This document shows positions 44,484 to 56,959 of a stretch of DNA of 64,000 nucleotides, piece by piece. The stretch comes from Synaphobranchus kaupii (lineage: Eukaryota; Chordata; Actinopteri; Anguilliformes; Synaphobranchidae). How positions within the stretch are numbered: the first letter of the stretch is position 1; each line of letters opens with the position of its first letter. A program made the translations under genes and the position numbers. The DNA lies in the NCBI GenBank assembly GCA_029718625.1, contig CM056380.1, positions 12,169,493 to 12,233,492 on the forward strand, written 5' to 3'. The notes beneath the pieces were generated by a model. That model ran no database searches, had not been told where the DNA came from, and saw nothing but the letters and a program-made list of their open reading frames with translations.

Positions 44484-44757
44484 CTGCACTACCTGGTCAT
44501 ATTTAACACCAGCAGAACAGACGCACTGCACTACCTGGTCATATTTAACACCAGCAGAACAGACACACTGCACTACCTGGTCAAATGTAACACCAGCAGA
44601 ACAGACGCACTGCACTACTTGGTCAAATGTAACACCAGCAGAACAGACGCACTGCACTACCTGGTCATATGTAACACCAGCAGAACAGACGTACTGCACT
44701 ACCTGGTCATATGTAACACCAGCAGAACAGACACAGTGCACTACCTGACTATATGTG
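44484..44757. repeat. 42-bp VNTR, unit A (about 6.5 copies)
   Basis: Unit CTGCACTACCTGGTCATATT followed by TAACACCAGCAGAACAGACG. The period of 42 keeps frames open on both strands (LHYLVIFNTSRTDA repeats on plus), but no known domain or splice context supports coding. Confidence 0.92.
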
Positions 44758-45336
44758 AACAGATCACTGTTATTAGGCTTCCTGTTATTAAAGTGAATCC
44801 ACCTTCAGTGTGTTAGCTTGCAGTGCTGTGGGACCACAGTTGAAACCAAAAGTAAAGAATCAGTGGCTAACTCACTGTCCACTCTGAAAGACGTGTGTTA
44901 TCTTTTACATCTTTACTTTTGGTGGTAGCTGTGCCAAACGTCCCACAGCATTACAAACTAACCCACTGTCCACTCTGAAAGATGGCAGCTGCACTTCTGG
45001 GATGGGATGGGAGGGTTAAACCCAGAGAAAAGATCATAGAAAAGGTAGATGGACCCTTAGCCCCATTTCAGAGAACTTACAGTATAAGTGCCCATTTGGG
45101 TCAGAATTACATCTGTAGAACTGTCAGAGTTCAGTCAAGCAGGACGTCTAATTCTCAGGTCCAAAGTGCTGCAGTTGGAGAGTGTAGCACAGATATCTTC
45201 CTCAGAGCACCGTCAACCTTAAAATCCTCAATTTCACTCTTCATCACTGAACAGTATCATTGTTATATTTAAAATGTTTCATATTTTATATATACATAAT
45301 ATGGTAATACTATAATATGTTAACTCTTATTTGCAG

Positions 45337-45597
45337 ACTGAACAGCTGTGACCTCCCAGAGGAGTCCTGTGGTATTGTGGCCTCAGCTCTCCAGTTATCA
45401 AACTCACCCCTGAGAGATCTGGACCTCAGCTACAATAACCTGGGAGCTTCAGGAGTGAAGCTGCTCTGTGCTGGACTGATGAGTCCAAACTGTAAACTAG
45501 AGAGACTGGACCTCAGCTACAATTACCTGGGAGATTCAGGAGTGAAGCTGCTCTGTGCTGGACTGATGAGTCCAAACTGTAAACTACAGAGACTGGG
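45337..45597 (+). CDS. NLR leucine-rich repeat exon 1 (unit A)
   Basis: The acceptor CTTATTTGCAG and donor GACTGGG|GTGAGT bound 261 bp, phase 2-2, joining the NACHT exon in frame. It encodes 87 residues of ribonuclease-inhibitor-type LRRs of 28-29 residues: [20 protein letters not shown], then [20 protein letters not shown] and [20 protein letters not shown]. LRRs in NLRs restrain or trigger NACHT oligomerisation on ligand binding. The two internal LRRs are themselves nearly identical. Confidence 0.9.
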
Positions 45598-45747
45598 GTG
45601 AGTAGTGCTGTGTACTGTGTGACCTGAACTAAATAGAATTAGTGATTTTGACTGTAAGGGTTTTAATTTTGTCACAGGGAGGAAAATTTTTTTACTGACC
45701 CCGTTCATGTTCAAAAACTGTAACCTGAATGTTTGTGTGAATACTTG

Positions 45748-46670
45748 TTTGCATATAAGCGTATGGGGTGACGGGTGTGCTACTGTGCTTTTATGAGTTT
45801 GCATATAAGCGTATTGACTGGGGTGTGCTACTGTGCTTATATGAGTTTATATGTAAGCTTATTGACTGGGGTGTGCTATTGTGCTTATATGAGTTTATAT
45901 ATAAGCTTATTGACTGGGCTGTGCTACTGTGCCTATATGAGTTTGCATATAAGCGTATGGGGTGACTGGGGTGTGCTACTGTGCTTATATGAGTTTGTAT
46001 ATAAGGCGTATTCACTGTGGTGTGCTACTGTGCTTATATGAGTTTGTATATAAGCGTATTGACTGGGGTTTGCTACTGTGCTTATATGAGTGTGTATGTA
46101 AGCGTATTCACTGGGGTGTGCTACTGTGCTTATATGAGTTTGTATATAAGTGTATTGACTGGGGTGTGCTACTGTGCTTATATGAGTTTGCATATAAGCG
46201 TATGGGGTGACTGGGGTGTGCTACTGTGCTTATATGAGTTTGTATATAAGGCGTATTCACTGGGGTGTGCTACTGTGCTTATATGAGTTTGTATATAAGC
46301 GTATTGACTGGGGTTTGCTACTGTGCTTATATGAGTGTGTATATAAGCGTATTCACTGGGGTGTGCTACTGTGCTTATATGAGTTTGTATATAAGTGTAT
46401 TGACTGGGGTGTGCTACTGTGCTTATATGAGTTTGTATATAAGCGTATTCACTGGGATGTGCTACTGTGCTTATATGAGTTTCTATATAAGTGTATTGAC
46501 TGGGGTGTGCTACTGTGCTTATATGAGTTTGTATATAAGCGTATTCACTGGGGTGTGCTACTGTGCTTATATGAGTTTGTATATAAGCGTATTCACTGGG
46601 GTGTGCTACTGTGCTTATATGAGTTTGTATATAAGTGTATTGACTGGGGTGTGCTACTGTGCTCATATGA
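45748..46670. repeat. 48-bp VNTR, unit A (about 19 copies)
   Basis: Unit parts GGGGTGTGCTACTGTGCTTA, TATGAGTTTGTATATAAGCG, TATTGACT. Every unit contains GCTTATAT-8 bases-ATATAAGC, a perfect 8-bp stem. The period is 16 codons and several frames are stop-free on both strands. Within this copy an about 240-bp higher-order block (about 45950-46190) is repeated. Confidence 0.95.
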
Positions 46671-46905
46671 ACATCCTTAGATGAACTCCCGTAAGAAAAA
46701 AAGGGAAAAGCCTTGTGCCCAAACGTGTCTCCATCAAAGAGGCACTGGTGTCGGCAAGATGAAGAAACATGAAAAAAGAGAGAAAACCAGGACGAAAATA
46801 TACAATGCAAAACTCCAATGTTCAGCCCACACACTCAAACGAGAAGTTTCAAGACTGACCTTGAGGCAAAAAACGTTTAGATGCAAAAAGTTTTATTAAA
46901 AAGTA

Positions 46906-46949
46906 GAACGAACGACGCGCGTTTCGGTGTGTCTTCGTCAGGTTCGTTC
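46906..46949 (-). ncRNA. Hammerhead-ribozyme-like motif, unit A
   Basis: On the minus strand: GAACGAAC, then CTGACGA, a 9-nt spacer that pairs poorly, GAAAC, a minimal GCGC hairpin, GTC, then GTTCGTTC. The outer 8-bp stem (46906-46913 with 46942-46949) is perfect. The order matches a minimal type I hammerhead as found at the ends of Penelope-like elements, but stem II is degraded. Confidence 0.4.
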
Positions 46950-47491
46950 GTGAAACACAGGTGACTCATATCATGTTGTAGAAACAACACTGAATATCAA
47001 TTAAGTTAGTCATTCACAATAATGGTTACAACAGGAAACAATTAACGTGGGTGGCGATGACATCTGGTCTCCTCCAGTCGTCTGGGGGTGTCCCTCTCGC
47101 TGTTTGTAAAGTTCGTTTTGCTGAAGTTTCTTGTGGTCAGTTAGGGCAGTGCTGCAAGCTCGCTATTTTCCACGTGGGTTGAAGTAAACTTAGTCACCGC
47201 AAGGCGAGCTAAGTCAGCGGCCCCTTGGAGAGCCATGTTCTCTGTGTTTTCACAGAAGTCTCCTCAGCAATAGCAGCAATCCACTGCGTTCTGTGAACCC
47301 CAGTATTAGGAGAACTCCAAAGAATTGTGGGAGTTCCGGAGCTGTGTGAACTCCACAGTGTTGTGGGAGTCCCAGGGAAAAGTGACCAAGTCCGCTGGAT
47401 GCAAGGGCGAGAAGAGCCTGAGCGATGGTCGTCACTCAGTTTTATTAACTTGGTGGGGGGAAGGGAACCTTCACACCCACAGTTCTTATAT

Positions 47492-48082
47492 AGGCTGCAT
47501 CCCAATTCGCCCTTCGCACTTCAAATGCGGGTGCCCGCGAGAACCTCCAGGGGCTTAGTGTGTCCCATTTCTTATTTTGTGTTTCGCAAGGGTACTCTCG
47601 AGCGCCGCCATGAGCCCTTGATGCGCCCCTCTAGCAAATCCGCATCAGACCGCACTTTTCAGAGGGGTATTACCCCAAATCCCCTGCGAAATTGTGATGT
47701 TTCTGTTTCTAACCAATCACAGAGGACTTGAGCCAAGCAGTTAGGCTACACACCTGATTCTACTAATTAACCACTAATTTGATTAATCAATGTTTGATTA
47801 GTAGAACTCCTGTGTGTAACTGCTTGGTTTTGAACAAAAGCGTGCACAAACACCGGTAGTTTCTGGATAAGATTGAGGATCCCTGATCTTCACCTTTTTT
47901 TTTCACCCATAACTTTATAGAACAACAGGAATTTTGACCGAGCTTTTTCATGCAGTGTATACCAATTCTTTCCTTTTAAACCCATGCACCCTCGTGCACT
48001 TGCACACCTTGAGTGCACACCCTCTGACGTCACCAAAGTGCGGTCCTGAAGGAGGACCTTAGGGCGAATTGGGACGCAGCCT
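47492..48082. mobile_element. TIR element AGGCTGCATCCCAATTCGCC, unit B
   Basis: Copy of the unit A element in the same position of the segmental repeat, so it was present before the duplication. Confidence 0.75.
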
Positions 48083-48653
48083 TTGTTCTGTGTTCACACC
48101 GGTTCACTGTGAGATGAGGATTTTAAACGCCGCGCGCAGATGACGTCATCAGACACGCCTCCATGTACTTATAGTGACAGTCAGTGTTTGTGTAAGGACT
48201 GTCAGCTGGCTGTTGGTCCCTACAGCAATATGCGTCTACATGGGCGTGTGCACAACATGCGTACACCCTCCTCCTGTCTGTTACACACACAGGGGCACGC
48301 ACAAAACATGCATGAAAATATCAAGATTAGCCTACAATGTGAAATTTTATTGTGTATATCAAACAATGCATAATAATAAAAGGGTCCATCGGTCAAGGAC
48401 CACATACCTGTCTCTCAGTGAAGGGCAATGCCGCCTTAAATTGCATTTATCCCGCCAGATTTTAACAAACTTCTATCATCTCCTGGCAGCTGAGCTAGAG
48501 ATGAATGCCTGCTGTCCCTATATGCACTCCTATATAGAATGAACACATTCAAGTCCCCGTCACACCTGTCAGCCAAGAACGGGTAAAACAGGAGTTCACG
48601 GTGAAGTTTGGATATCCTGGGGTTCTGCCCCAGCAGAGAACGCTGTTATATAT

Positions 48654-48938
48654 GTGAAACATAAGGGAGCCCACTCCATCAACATCCTGGCGATGCGCAA
48701 TGCTACGTGTAAGGTTACGCACATATTTGCTAATTATCCTGGATCATCCTGGATCAAGCTATGGCCAATAGTTCCTGTAATCTTCCGAGGGGACAATGGC
48801 TATCCATTAAAAACTTTGCTGGTAACACCTATGTCATGCCTAATGCACAAATTGACATTCAATCAAAAAGTCAAGACAACAGAGTGGTGTGCAGAAAATG
48901 TTCTTCAGATGTCTGGAACATTACAATACAGCATGTAA
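48654..48938 (+). pseudogene. PIF/Harbinger transposase remnant, unit B
   Basis: Duplicate of the unit A remnant with a few substitutions (for example TEWCAEN for TEWSAEN). Confidence 0.7.
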
Positions 48939-50095
48939 GTAAATGGAATGGTTCTGACTGAAAAAAGTTAAAAACTCTGTCCAGTGAAAATGGTATTTTT
49001 TGTTTTTCAAATAGCCTACGGTCCTGGGGATTCGCTGTGCATGCGTTTTTTCGATACGGTTCAAAAAACTGAGATGAATAGAAATTTCACCATTTAAATT
49101 GAATTTTTAACACTATTCTTCCTTTACCAGGTTTCCATACTTTCTGCAATTAATGCCCTGCTGATTTCACACATATTCCATAACTGACCAAAACTAAAAG
49201 AGAACGAAGGGTCTAATTAAGGAAAATAAGCATTTAAACAACAATTAGAAACAATTAAGTATAATGTGCTGCATTATAGTATTTTAAAGGGGAATTCTGT
49301 TTTTTTTCGACTTGAATCTATGTTTAAGAACTATTTCTAACATTCTGATGGGTAGCCTAATCATAAAGTTGTCACATCTTTAATTTTCGAGATTTGGTCG
49401 ACAAGAAATTTATTCACTGAAATGTTTTATTAAAATACATTCTTGCTTGTTGAACTGGCAGTAGCTATTGGCCTACCTTAGCTTAGCTATTCTGCGTGCA
49501 TGAACATTTATTGTTTACAGTGTGTGTCGCACAAGTTTGCAAGTTTTAGGGTTGCAGTAATAAAATTAGGAAAACTACAATGGTCAGTTTCCATTGTTAC
49601 ATGCCTGGCTCATGGCAATGCAACAAACGGGAGACCACACATGGAAAACATTAACAAGAGTCTTTATTTATAAAAATTTACTTCACAAGCAGACAACACG
49701 GCTGCTGGAGACCAAACTCTTTCCACCCTGTACCAGCCACGCCTTTGTACTCCTTGAGCACAGACCTGAAGCAATCAGCCCAATCACTCACAGCTGCCAA
49801 CATTCCACCTGTGATTGAGAGAAAGAGAGGCCAAACACCAAGTAAACCAGAGAGAGGCGTGACACCGTGCATTACCACTGCACGATGAACATAGGCTAAA
49901 GCTATGGTTGCTTGCACTGCACATTGACGAAAACCCTACTGTCAAGCAACTCCGTCTGGTAGACTCATGTCTGCAGTAACCATTTCTTTGTGAATGACTA
50001 TCGTATATCCAATGAAGGATCAAATATACACAAACGCTTTCATCTAAAAAGTACAGCTGTTCCGAGAGTTGGGAGACCCAGTGTTTCTGCTGGAG

Positions 50096-50369
50096 CTGCA
50101 CTACCTGGTCATATTTAACACCAGCAGAACAGACGCACTGCACTACCTGGTCATATTTAACACCAGCAGAACAGACACACTGCACTACCTGGTCAAATGT
50201 AACACCAGCAGAACAGACGCACTGCACTACTTGGTCAAATGTAACACCAGCAGAACAGACGCACTGCACTACCTGGTCATATGTAACACCAGCAGATCAG
50301 ACGTACTGCACTACCTGGTCATATGTAACACCAGCAGAACAGACACAGTGCACTACCTGACTATATGTG
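50096..50369. repeat. 42-bp VNTR, unit B (about 6.5 copies)
   Basis: Same array and copy number as in unit A, with one extra substitution (AGCAGATCAG). Confidence 0.92.
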
Positions 50370-50948
50370 AACAGATCACTGTTATTAGGCTTCCTGTTAT
50401 TAAAGTGAATCCACCTTCAGTGTGTTAGCTTGCAGTGCTGTGGGACCACAGTTGAAACCAAAAGTAAAGAATCAGTGGCTAACTCACTGTCCACTCTGAA
50501 AGACGTGTGTTATCTTTTACATCTTTACTTTTGGTGGTAGCTGTGCCAAACGTCCCACAGCATTACAAACTAACCCACTGTCCACTCTGAAAGATGGCAG
50601 CTGCACTTCTGGGATGGGATGGGAGGGTTAAACCCAGAGAAAAGATCATAGAAAAGGTAGATGGACCCTTAGCCCCATTTCAGAGAACTTACAGTATAAG
50701 TGCCCATTTGGGTCAGAATTACATCTGTAGAACTGTCAGAGTTCAGTCAAGCAGGACGTCTAATTCTCAGGTCCAAAGTGCTGCAGTTGGAGAGTGTAGC
50801 ACAGATATCTTCCTCAGAGCACCGTCAACCTTAAAATCCTCAATTTCACTCTTCATCACTGAACAGTATCATTGTTATATTTAAAATGTTTCATATTTTA
50901 TATATACATAATATGGTAATACTATAATATGTTAACTCTTATTTGCAG

Positions 50949-51209
50949 ACTGAACAGCTGTGACCTCCCAGAGGAGTCCTGTGATATTGTGGCCTCAGCT
51001 CTCCAGTTATCAAACTCACCCCTGAGAGATCTGGACCTCAGCTACAATAACCTGGGAGCTTCAGGAGTGAAGCTGCTCTGTGCTGGACTGATGAGTCCAA
51101 ACTGTAAACTAGAGAGACTGGACCTCAGCTACAATTACCTGGGAGATTCAGGAGTGAAGCTGCTCTGTGCTGGACTGATGAGTCCAAACTGTAAACTACA
51201 GAGACTGGG
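50949..51209 (+). CDS. NLR leucine-rich repeat exon 2 (unit B)
   Basis: Copy of the unit A exon with intact frame and splice sites. The visible coding difference is Gly to Asp (SCDIVASAL). The 2-2 phase lets it be spliced after LRR exon 1 without frame change, adding three LRR segments. Confidence 0.9.
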
Positions 51210-51359
51210 GTGAGTAGTGCTGTGTACTGTGTGACCTGAACTAAATAGAATTAGTGATTTTGACTGTAAGGGTTTTAATTTTGTCACAGGGAGGAAAATT
51301 TTTTTACTGACCCCGTTCATTTTCAAAACCGGTAACCTGAATGTTTGTGTGAATACTTG

Positions 51360-52268
51360 TTTGCATATAAGCGTATGGGGTGACGGGTGTGCTACTGTGC
51401 TTTTATGAGTTTGCATATAAGCGTATTGACTGGGGTGTGCTACTGTGCTTACATGAGTTTATATGTAAGCTTATTGACTGGGGTGTGCTATTGTGCTTAT
51501 ATGAGTTTATATATAAGCTTATTGACTGGGGTTTGCTACTGTGCTTATATGAGTGTGTATATAAGCGTATTCACTGGGGTGTGCTACTGTGCTTATATGA
51601 GTTTGTATATAAGTGTATTGACTGGGGTGTGCTACTGTGCTTATATGAGTTTGCATATAAGCGTATGGGGTGTGCTACTGTGCTTATATGAGTTTGTATA
51701 TAAAGCGTATTCACTGGGGTGTGCTACTGTGCTTATATGAGTTTGTATATAAGCGTATTGACTGGGGTTTGCTACTGTGCTTATATGAGTGTGTATATAA
51801 GCGTATTCACTGGGGTGTGCTACTGTGCTTATATGAGTTTGTATATAAGTGTATTGACTGGGGTGTGCTACTGTGCTTATATGAGTTTGTATATAAGCGT
51901 ATTCACTGGGGTGTGCTACTGTGCTTATATGAGTTTGTATATAAGCGTATTGACTGGGATGTGCTACTGTGCTTATATTAGTTTGTATATAAGTGTATTG
52001 ACTGGGGTGTGCTACTGTGCTTATATGAGTTTGTATATAAGCGTATTCACTGGGGTGTGCTACTGTGCTTATATGAGTTTGTATATAAGTGTATTGACTG
52101 GGGTGTGCTACTGTGCTTATATGAGTTTGTATATAAGCATATTGACTGGGGTGTGCTACTGTGCTTATATGAGTTTGTATATAAGCATATTGACTGGGGT
52201 GTGCTACTGTGCTTATATGAGTTTGTATATAAGCGTATTCACTGGGGTGTGCTACTGTGCTTATATGA
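51360..52268. repeat. 48-bp VNTR, unit B (about 19 copies)
   Basis: Same unit as in A. The order of GACT/CACT and GTGTAT variants differs from A, showing internal rearrangement since the block duplication. Confidence 0.95.
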
Positions 52269-52503
52269 ACATCCTTAGATGAACTCCCGTAAGAAAAAAA
52301 GGGAAAAGCCTTGTGCCCAAACGTGTCTCCATCAAAGAGGCACTGGTGTCGGCAAGATGAAGAAACATGAAAAAAGAGAGAAAACCAGGACGAAAATATA
52401 CAATGCAAAACTCCATTGTTCAGCCCACACACTCAAACGAGAAGTTTCAAGACTGACCTTGAGGCAAAAAACGTTTAGATGCAAAAAGTTTTATTAAAAA
52501 GTA

Positions 52504-52547
52504 GAACGAACGACGCGCGTTTCGGTGTGTCTTCGTCAGGTTCGTTC
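52504..52547 (-). ncRNA. Hammerhead-ribozyme-like motif, unit B
   Basis: Copy of the unit A motif, same sequence. Confidence 0.4.
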
Positions 52548-53089
52548 GTGAAACACAGGTGACTCATATCATGTTGTAGAAACAACACTGAATATCAATT
52601 AAGTTAGTCATTCACAATAATGGTTACAACAGGAAACAATTAACGTGGGTGGCGATGACATCTGGTCTCCTCCAGTCGTCTGGGGGTGTCCCTCTCGCTG
52701 TTTGTAAAGTTCGTTTTGCTGAAGTTTCTTGTGGTCAGTTAGGGCAGTGCTGCAAGCTCGCTATTTTCCACGTGGGTTGAAGTAAACTTAGTCACCGCAA
52801 GGCGAGCTAAGTCAGCGGCCCCTTGGAGAGCCATGTTCTCTGTGTTTTCACAGAAGTCTCCTCAGCAATAGCAGCAATCCACTGCGTTCTGTGAACCCCA
52901 GTATTAGGAGAACTCCAAAGAATTGTGGGAGTTCCGGAGTTGTGTGAACTCCACAGTGTTGTGGGAGTCCCAGGGAAAAGTGACCAAGTCCGCTGGATGC
53001 AAGGGCGAGAAGAGCCTGAGCGATGGTCGTCACTCAGTTTTATTAACTTGGTGGGGGGAAGGGAACCTTCACACCCACAGTTCTTATAT

Positions 53090-53680
53090 AGGCTGCATCC
53101 CAATTCGCCCTTCGCACTTCAAATGCGGGTGCCCGCGAGAACCTCCAGGGGCTTAGTGTGTCCCATTTCTTATTTTGTGTTTCGCAAGAATACTCTCGAG
53201 CGCCGCCATGAGCCCTTGATGCGCCCCTCTAGCAAATCCGCATCAGACCGCACTTTTCAGAGGGGTATTACCCCAAATCCCCTGCGAAATTGTGATATTT
53301 CTGTTTCTAACCAATCACAGAGGACTTGACCCAAGCAGTTAGGCTACACACCTGATTCTACTAATTAACCACTAATTTGATGAATCAATGTTTGATTAGT
53401 AGAACTCCTGTGTGTAACTGCTTGGTTTTGAACAAAAGCGTGCACAAACACCAGTAGTTTCTGGATAAGATTGAGGATCCCTGATCTTCACCTTTTTTTT
53501 TCACCCATAACTTTATAGAACAACAGGAATTTTGACCGAGCTTTTTCATGCAGTGTATACCAATTCTTTCCTTTTAAACCCATGCACCCTCGTGCACTTG
53601 CACACCTTGAGTGCACACCCTCTGACGTCACCAAAGTGCGGTCCTGAAGGAGGACCTTAGGGCGAATTGGGACGCAGCCT
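53090..53680. mobile_element. TIR element AGGCTGCATCCCAATTCGCC, unit C
   Basis: Same insertion as in units A and B, duplicated along with the block. Confidence 0.75.
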
Positions 53681-54253
53681 TTGTTCTGTGTTCACACCGG
53701 TTCACTGTGAGATGAGGATTTTAAACGCCGCGCGTGCAGATGACGTCATCAGACACGCCTCCATGTACTTATAGTGACAGTCAGTGTTTGTGTAAGGACT
53801 GTCAGCTGGCTGTCGGTCCCTACAGCAATATGCGTCTACATGGGCGTGTGCACAACATGCGTACACCCTCCTCCTGTCTGTTACACACACAGGGGCACGC
53901 ACAAAACATGCATGAAAATATCAAGATTAGCCTACAATGTGAAATTTTATTGTGTATATCAACAAATGCATAATAATAAAAGGGTCCATCGGTCAAGGAC
54001 CACATACCTGTCTCTCAGTGAAGGGCAATGCCGCCTTAAATTGCATTTATCCCGCCAGATTTTAACAAACTTCTATCATCTCCTGGCAGCTGAGCTAGAG
54101 ATGAATGCCTGCTGTCCCTATATGCACTCCTATATAGAATGAACACATTCAAGTCCCCGTCACACCTGTCAGCCAAGAACGGGTAAAACAGGAGTTCACG
54201 GTGAAGTTTGGATATCCTGGGGTTCTGCCCCAGCAGAGAACGCTGTTATATAT

Positions 54254-54538
54254 GTGAAACATAAGGGAGCCCACTCCATCAACATCCTGGCGATGCGCAA
54301 TGCTACGTGTAAGGTTACGCACATATTTGCTAATTATCCTGGATCATCCTGGATCAAGCTATGGCCAATAGTTCCTGTAATCTTCCGAGGGGACAATGGC
54401 TATCCATTAAAAACTTTGCTGGTAACACCTATGTCATGCCTAATGCACAAATTGACATTCAATCAAAAACTCAAGACAACAGAGTGGTGTGCAGAAAATG
54501 TTCTTCAGATGTCTGGAACATTACAATACAGCATGTAA
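54254..54538 (+). pseudogene. PIF/Harbinger transposase remnant, unit C
   Basis: Duplicate of the unit A and B remnants. Confidence 0.7.
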
Positions 54539-55695
54539 GTAAATGGAATGGTTCTGACTGAAAAAAGTTAAAAACTCTGTCCAGTGAAAATGGTATTTTT
54601 TGTTTTTCAAATAGCCTACGGTCCTGGGGATTCGCTGTGCATGCGTTTTTTCGATACGGTTCAAAAAACTGAGATGAATAGAAATTTCACCATTTAAATT
54701 GAATTTTTAACACTATTCTTCCTTTACCAGGTTTCCATACTTTCTGCAATTAATGCCCCGCTGATTTCACACATATTCCATAACTGACCAAAACTAAAAG
54801 AGAACGAAGGGTCTAATTAAGGAAAATAAGCATTTAAACAACAATTAGAAACAATTAAGTATAATGTGCTGCATTATAGTATTTTAAAGGAGAATTCTGT
54901 TTTTTTTCGACTTGAATCTATGTTTAAGAACTATTTCTAACATGCTGATGGGTAGCCTAATCATAAAGTTGTCACATCTTTAATTTTGGAGATTTGGTCG
55001 ACAAGAAATTTATTCACTGAAATGTTTTATTAAAATACATTCTTGCTTGTTGAACTAGCAGTAGCTATTGGCCTACCTTAGCTTAGCTATTCTGCGTGCA
55101 TGAACATTTATTGTTTACAGTGTGTGTCGCACAAGTTTGCAAGTTTTAGGGTTGCAGTAATAAAATTAGGAAAACTACAATGGTCAGTTTCCATTGTTAC
55201 ATGCCTGGCTCATGGCAATGCAACAAACGGGAGACCACACATGGAAAACATTAACAAGAGTCTTTATTTATAAAAATTTACTTCACAAGCAGACAACACG
55301 GCTGCTGGAGACCAAACTCTTTCCACCCTGTACCAGCCACGCCTTTGTACTCCTTGAGCGCAGACCTGAAGCAATCAGCCCAATCACTCACAGCTGCCAA
55401 CATTCCACCTGTGATTGAGAGAAAGAGAGGCCAAGCACCAAGTAAACCAGAGAGAGGCGTGACACCATGCATTACCATTGCGCGATGAACATAGGCTAAA
55501 GCTATGGTTGCTTGCACTGCACATTGACGAAAACCCTACTGTCAAGCAACTCCGTCTGGTAGACTCATGTCTACAGTAACCAATTCTTTGTGAATGACTA
55601 TCGTATATCCAATGAAGGATCAAATATACACAAACGCTTTCGTCTAAAAAGTACAGCTGTTCCGAGAGTTGGGAGACCCAGTGTTTCTGCTGGAG

Positions 55696-55969
55696 CTGCA
55701 CTACCTGGTCATATTTAACACCAGCAGAACAGACGCACTGCACTACCTGGTCATATTTAACACCAGCAGAACAGACACACTGCACTACCTGGTCAAATGT
55801 AACACCAGCAGAACAGACGCACTGCACTACTTGGTCAAATGTAACACCAGCAGAACAGACGCACTGCACTACCTGGTCATATGTAACACCAGCAGAACAG
55901 ACGTACTGCACTACCTGGTCATATGTAACACCAGCAGAACAGACACAGTGCACTACCTGACTATATGTG
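55696..55969. repeat. 42-bp VNTR, unit C (about 6.5 copies)
   Basis: Same array and copy number as in unit A. Confidence 0.92.
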
Positions 55970-56548
55970 AACAGATCACTGTTATTTGGCTTCCTGTTAT
56001 TAAAGTGAATCCACCTTCAGTGTGTTAGCTTGCAGTGCTGTGGGACCACAGTTGAAACCAAAAGTAAAGAATCAGTGGCTAACTCACTGTCCACTCTGAA
56101 AGACGTGTGTTATCTTTTACATCTTTACTTTTGGTGGTAGCTGTGCCAAACGTCCCACAGCATTACAAACTAACCCACTGTCCACTCTGAAAGATGGCAG
56201 CTGCACTTCTGGGATGGGATGGGAGGGTTAAACCCAGAGAAAAGATCATAGAAAAGGTAGATGGACCCTTAGCCCCATTTCAGAGAACTTACAGTATAAG
56301 TGCCCATTTGGGTCAGAATTACATCTGTAGAACTGTCAGAGTTCAGTCAAGCAGGACGTCTAATTCTCAGGTCCAAAGTGCTGCAGTTGGAGAGTGTAGC
56401 ACAGATATCTTCCTCAGAGCACCGTCAACCTTAAAATCCTCAATTTCACTCTTCATCACTGAACAGTATCATTGTTATATTTAAAATGTTTCATATTTTA
56501 TATATACATAATATGGTAATACTATAATATGTTAACTCTTATTTGCAG

Positions 56549-56809
56549 ACTGAACAGCTGTGACCTCCCAGAGGAGTCCTGTGGTATTGTGGCCTCAGCT
56601 CTCCAGTTATCAAACTCACCCCTGAGAGATCTGGACCTCAGCTACAATAACCTGGGAGCTTCAGGAGTGAAGCTGCTCTGTGCTGGACTGATGAGTCCAA
56701 ACTGTAAACTAGAGAGACTGGACCTCAGCTACAATTACCTGGGAGATTCAGGAGTGAAGCTGCTCTGTGCTGGACTGATGAGTCCAAACTGTAAACTACA
56801 GAGACTGGG
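56549..56809 (+). CDS. NLR leucine-rich repeat exon 3 (unit C)
   Basis: Copy with the Gly form (SCGIVASAL), intact frame and splice sites. Apparently identical in protein to the unit A exon. Further exons are expected beyond the window. Confidence 0.9.
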
Positions 56810-56959
56810 GTGAGTAGTGCTGTGTACTGTGTGACCTGAACTAAATAGAATTAGTGATTTTGACTGTAAGGGTTTTAATTTTGTCACAGGGAGGAAATTT
56901 TTTTTACTGACCCCGTTCATTTTCAAAAACGGTAACCTGAATGTTTGTGTGAATACTTG

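Larger units (their letters stand above)
41423..47045 (+). repeat. 5.6-kb tandem segmental repeat, unit A
   Basis: Homology to units B, C and D starts at CGTGGGTGGCGATGACA (41423). The unit carries, in order, a GGCTGCGTCCC-TIR element, Harbinger remnant, 42-bp VNTR, small hairpin element (about 44829-44953), LRR exon, 48-bp VNTR and a Penelope/hammerhead-like end. It differs from B by small indels: it lacks about 17 bp near 43355 and has extra bases near 43500. Confidence 0.95.
47046..52643 (+). repeat. 5.6-kb tandem segmental repeat, unit B
   Basis: Starts 5623 bp after unit A with the same order of parts. Substitutions against A and C are sparse by eye (roughly one to two per hundred bases). 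Confidence 0.95.
7666..56809 (+). other. NLR-C (NLRC3-like) innate immune receptor gene, overall model
   Basis: The model is an ATG exon, twelve 111-bp exons, a 49-bp exon, a PYD exon, a FISNA-NACHT exon and three LRR exons, all on the plus strand with GT-AG boundaries. Phases match throughout: exon 1 ends in phase 2; each 111-bp exon is 2-2; the 49-bp exon ends in phase 0; PYD ends in phase 1; NACHT ends in phase 2; each LRR exon is 2-2. The product should be a cytosolic STAND NTPase sensor: the PYD recruits adaptors, NACHT oligomerises, and the LRRs regulate or sense. A TTTGTTTGTTTACAG acceptor just before 7666 implies at least one upstream non-coding exon. The 3' end (further LRRs, perhaps B30.2) lies outside the window. 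Confidence 0.85.

Noticed and set aside
44172..44741. 189-codon minus frame and 119-codon plus frame (also in units B and C)
   Set aside because: They arise from the 42-bp VNTR; no known domain, and both strands are open at once.
44829..44953. Possible structured RNA from the short inverted repeat (TGCTGTGGGAC ... GTCCCACAGCA)
   Set aside because: More simply a small hairpin MITE or local inverted duplication copied with each block; no evidence of transcription.
51641..52432. 263-codon minus-strand frame in unit B
   Set aside because: Same 48-bp VNTR artefact extended into flanking sequence.
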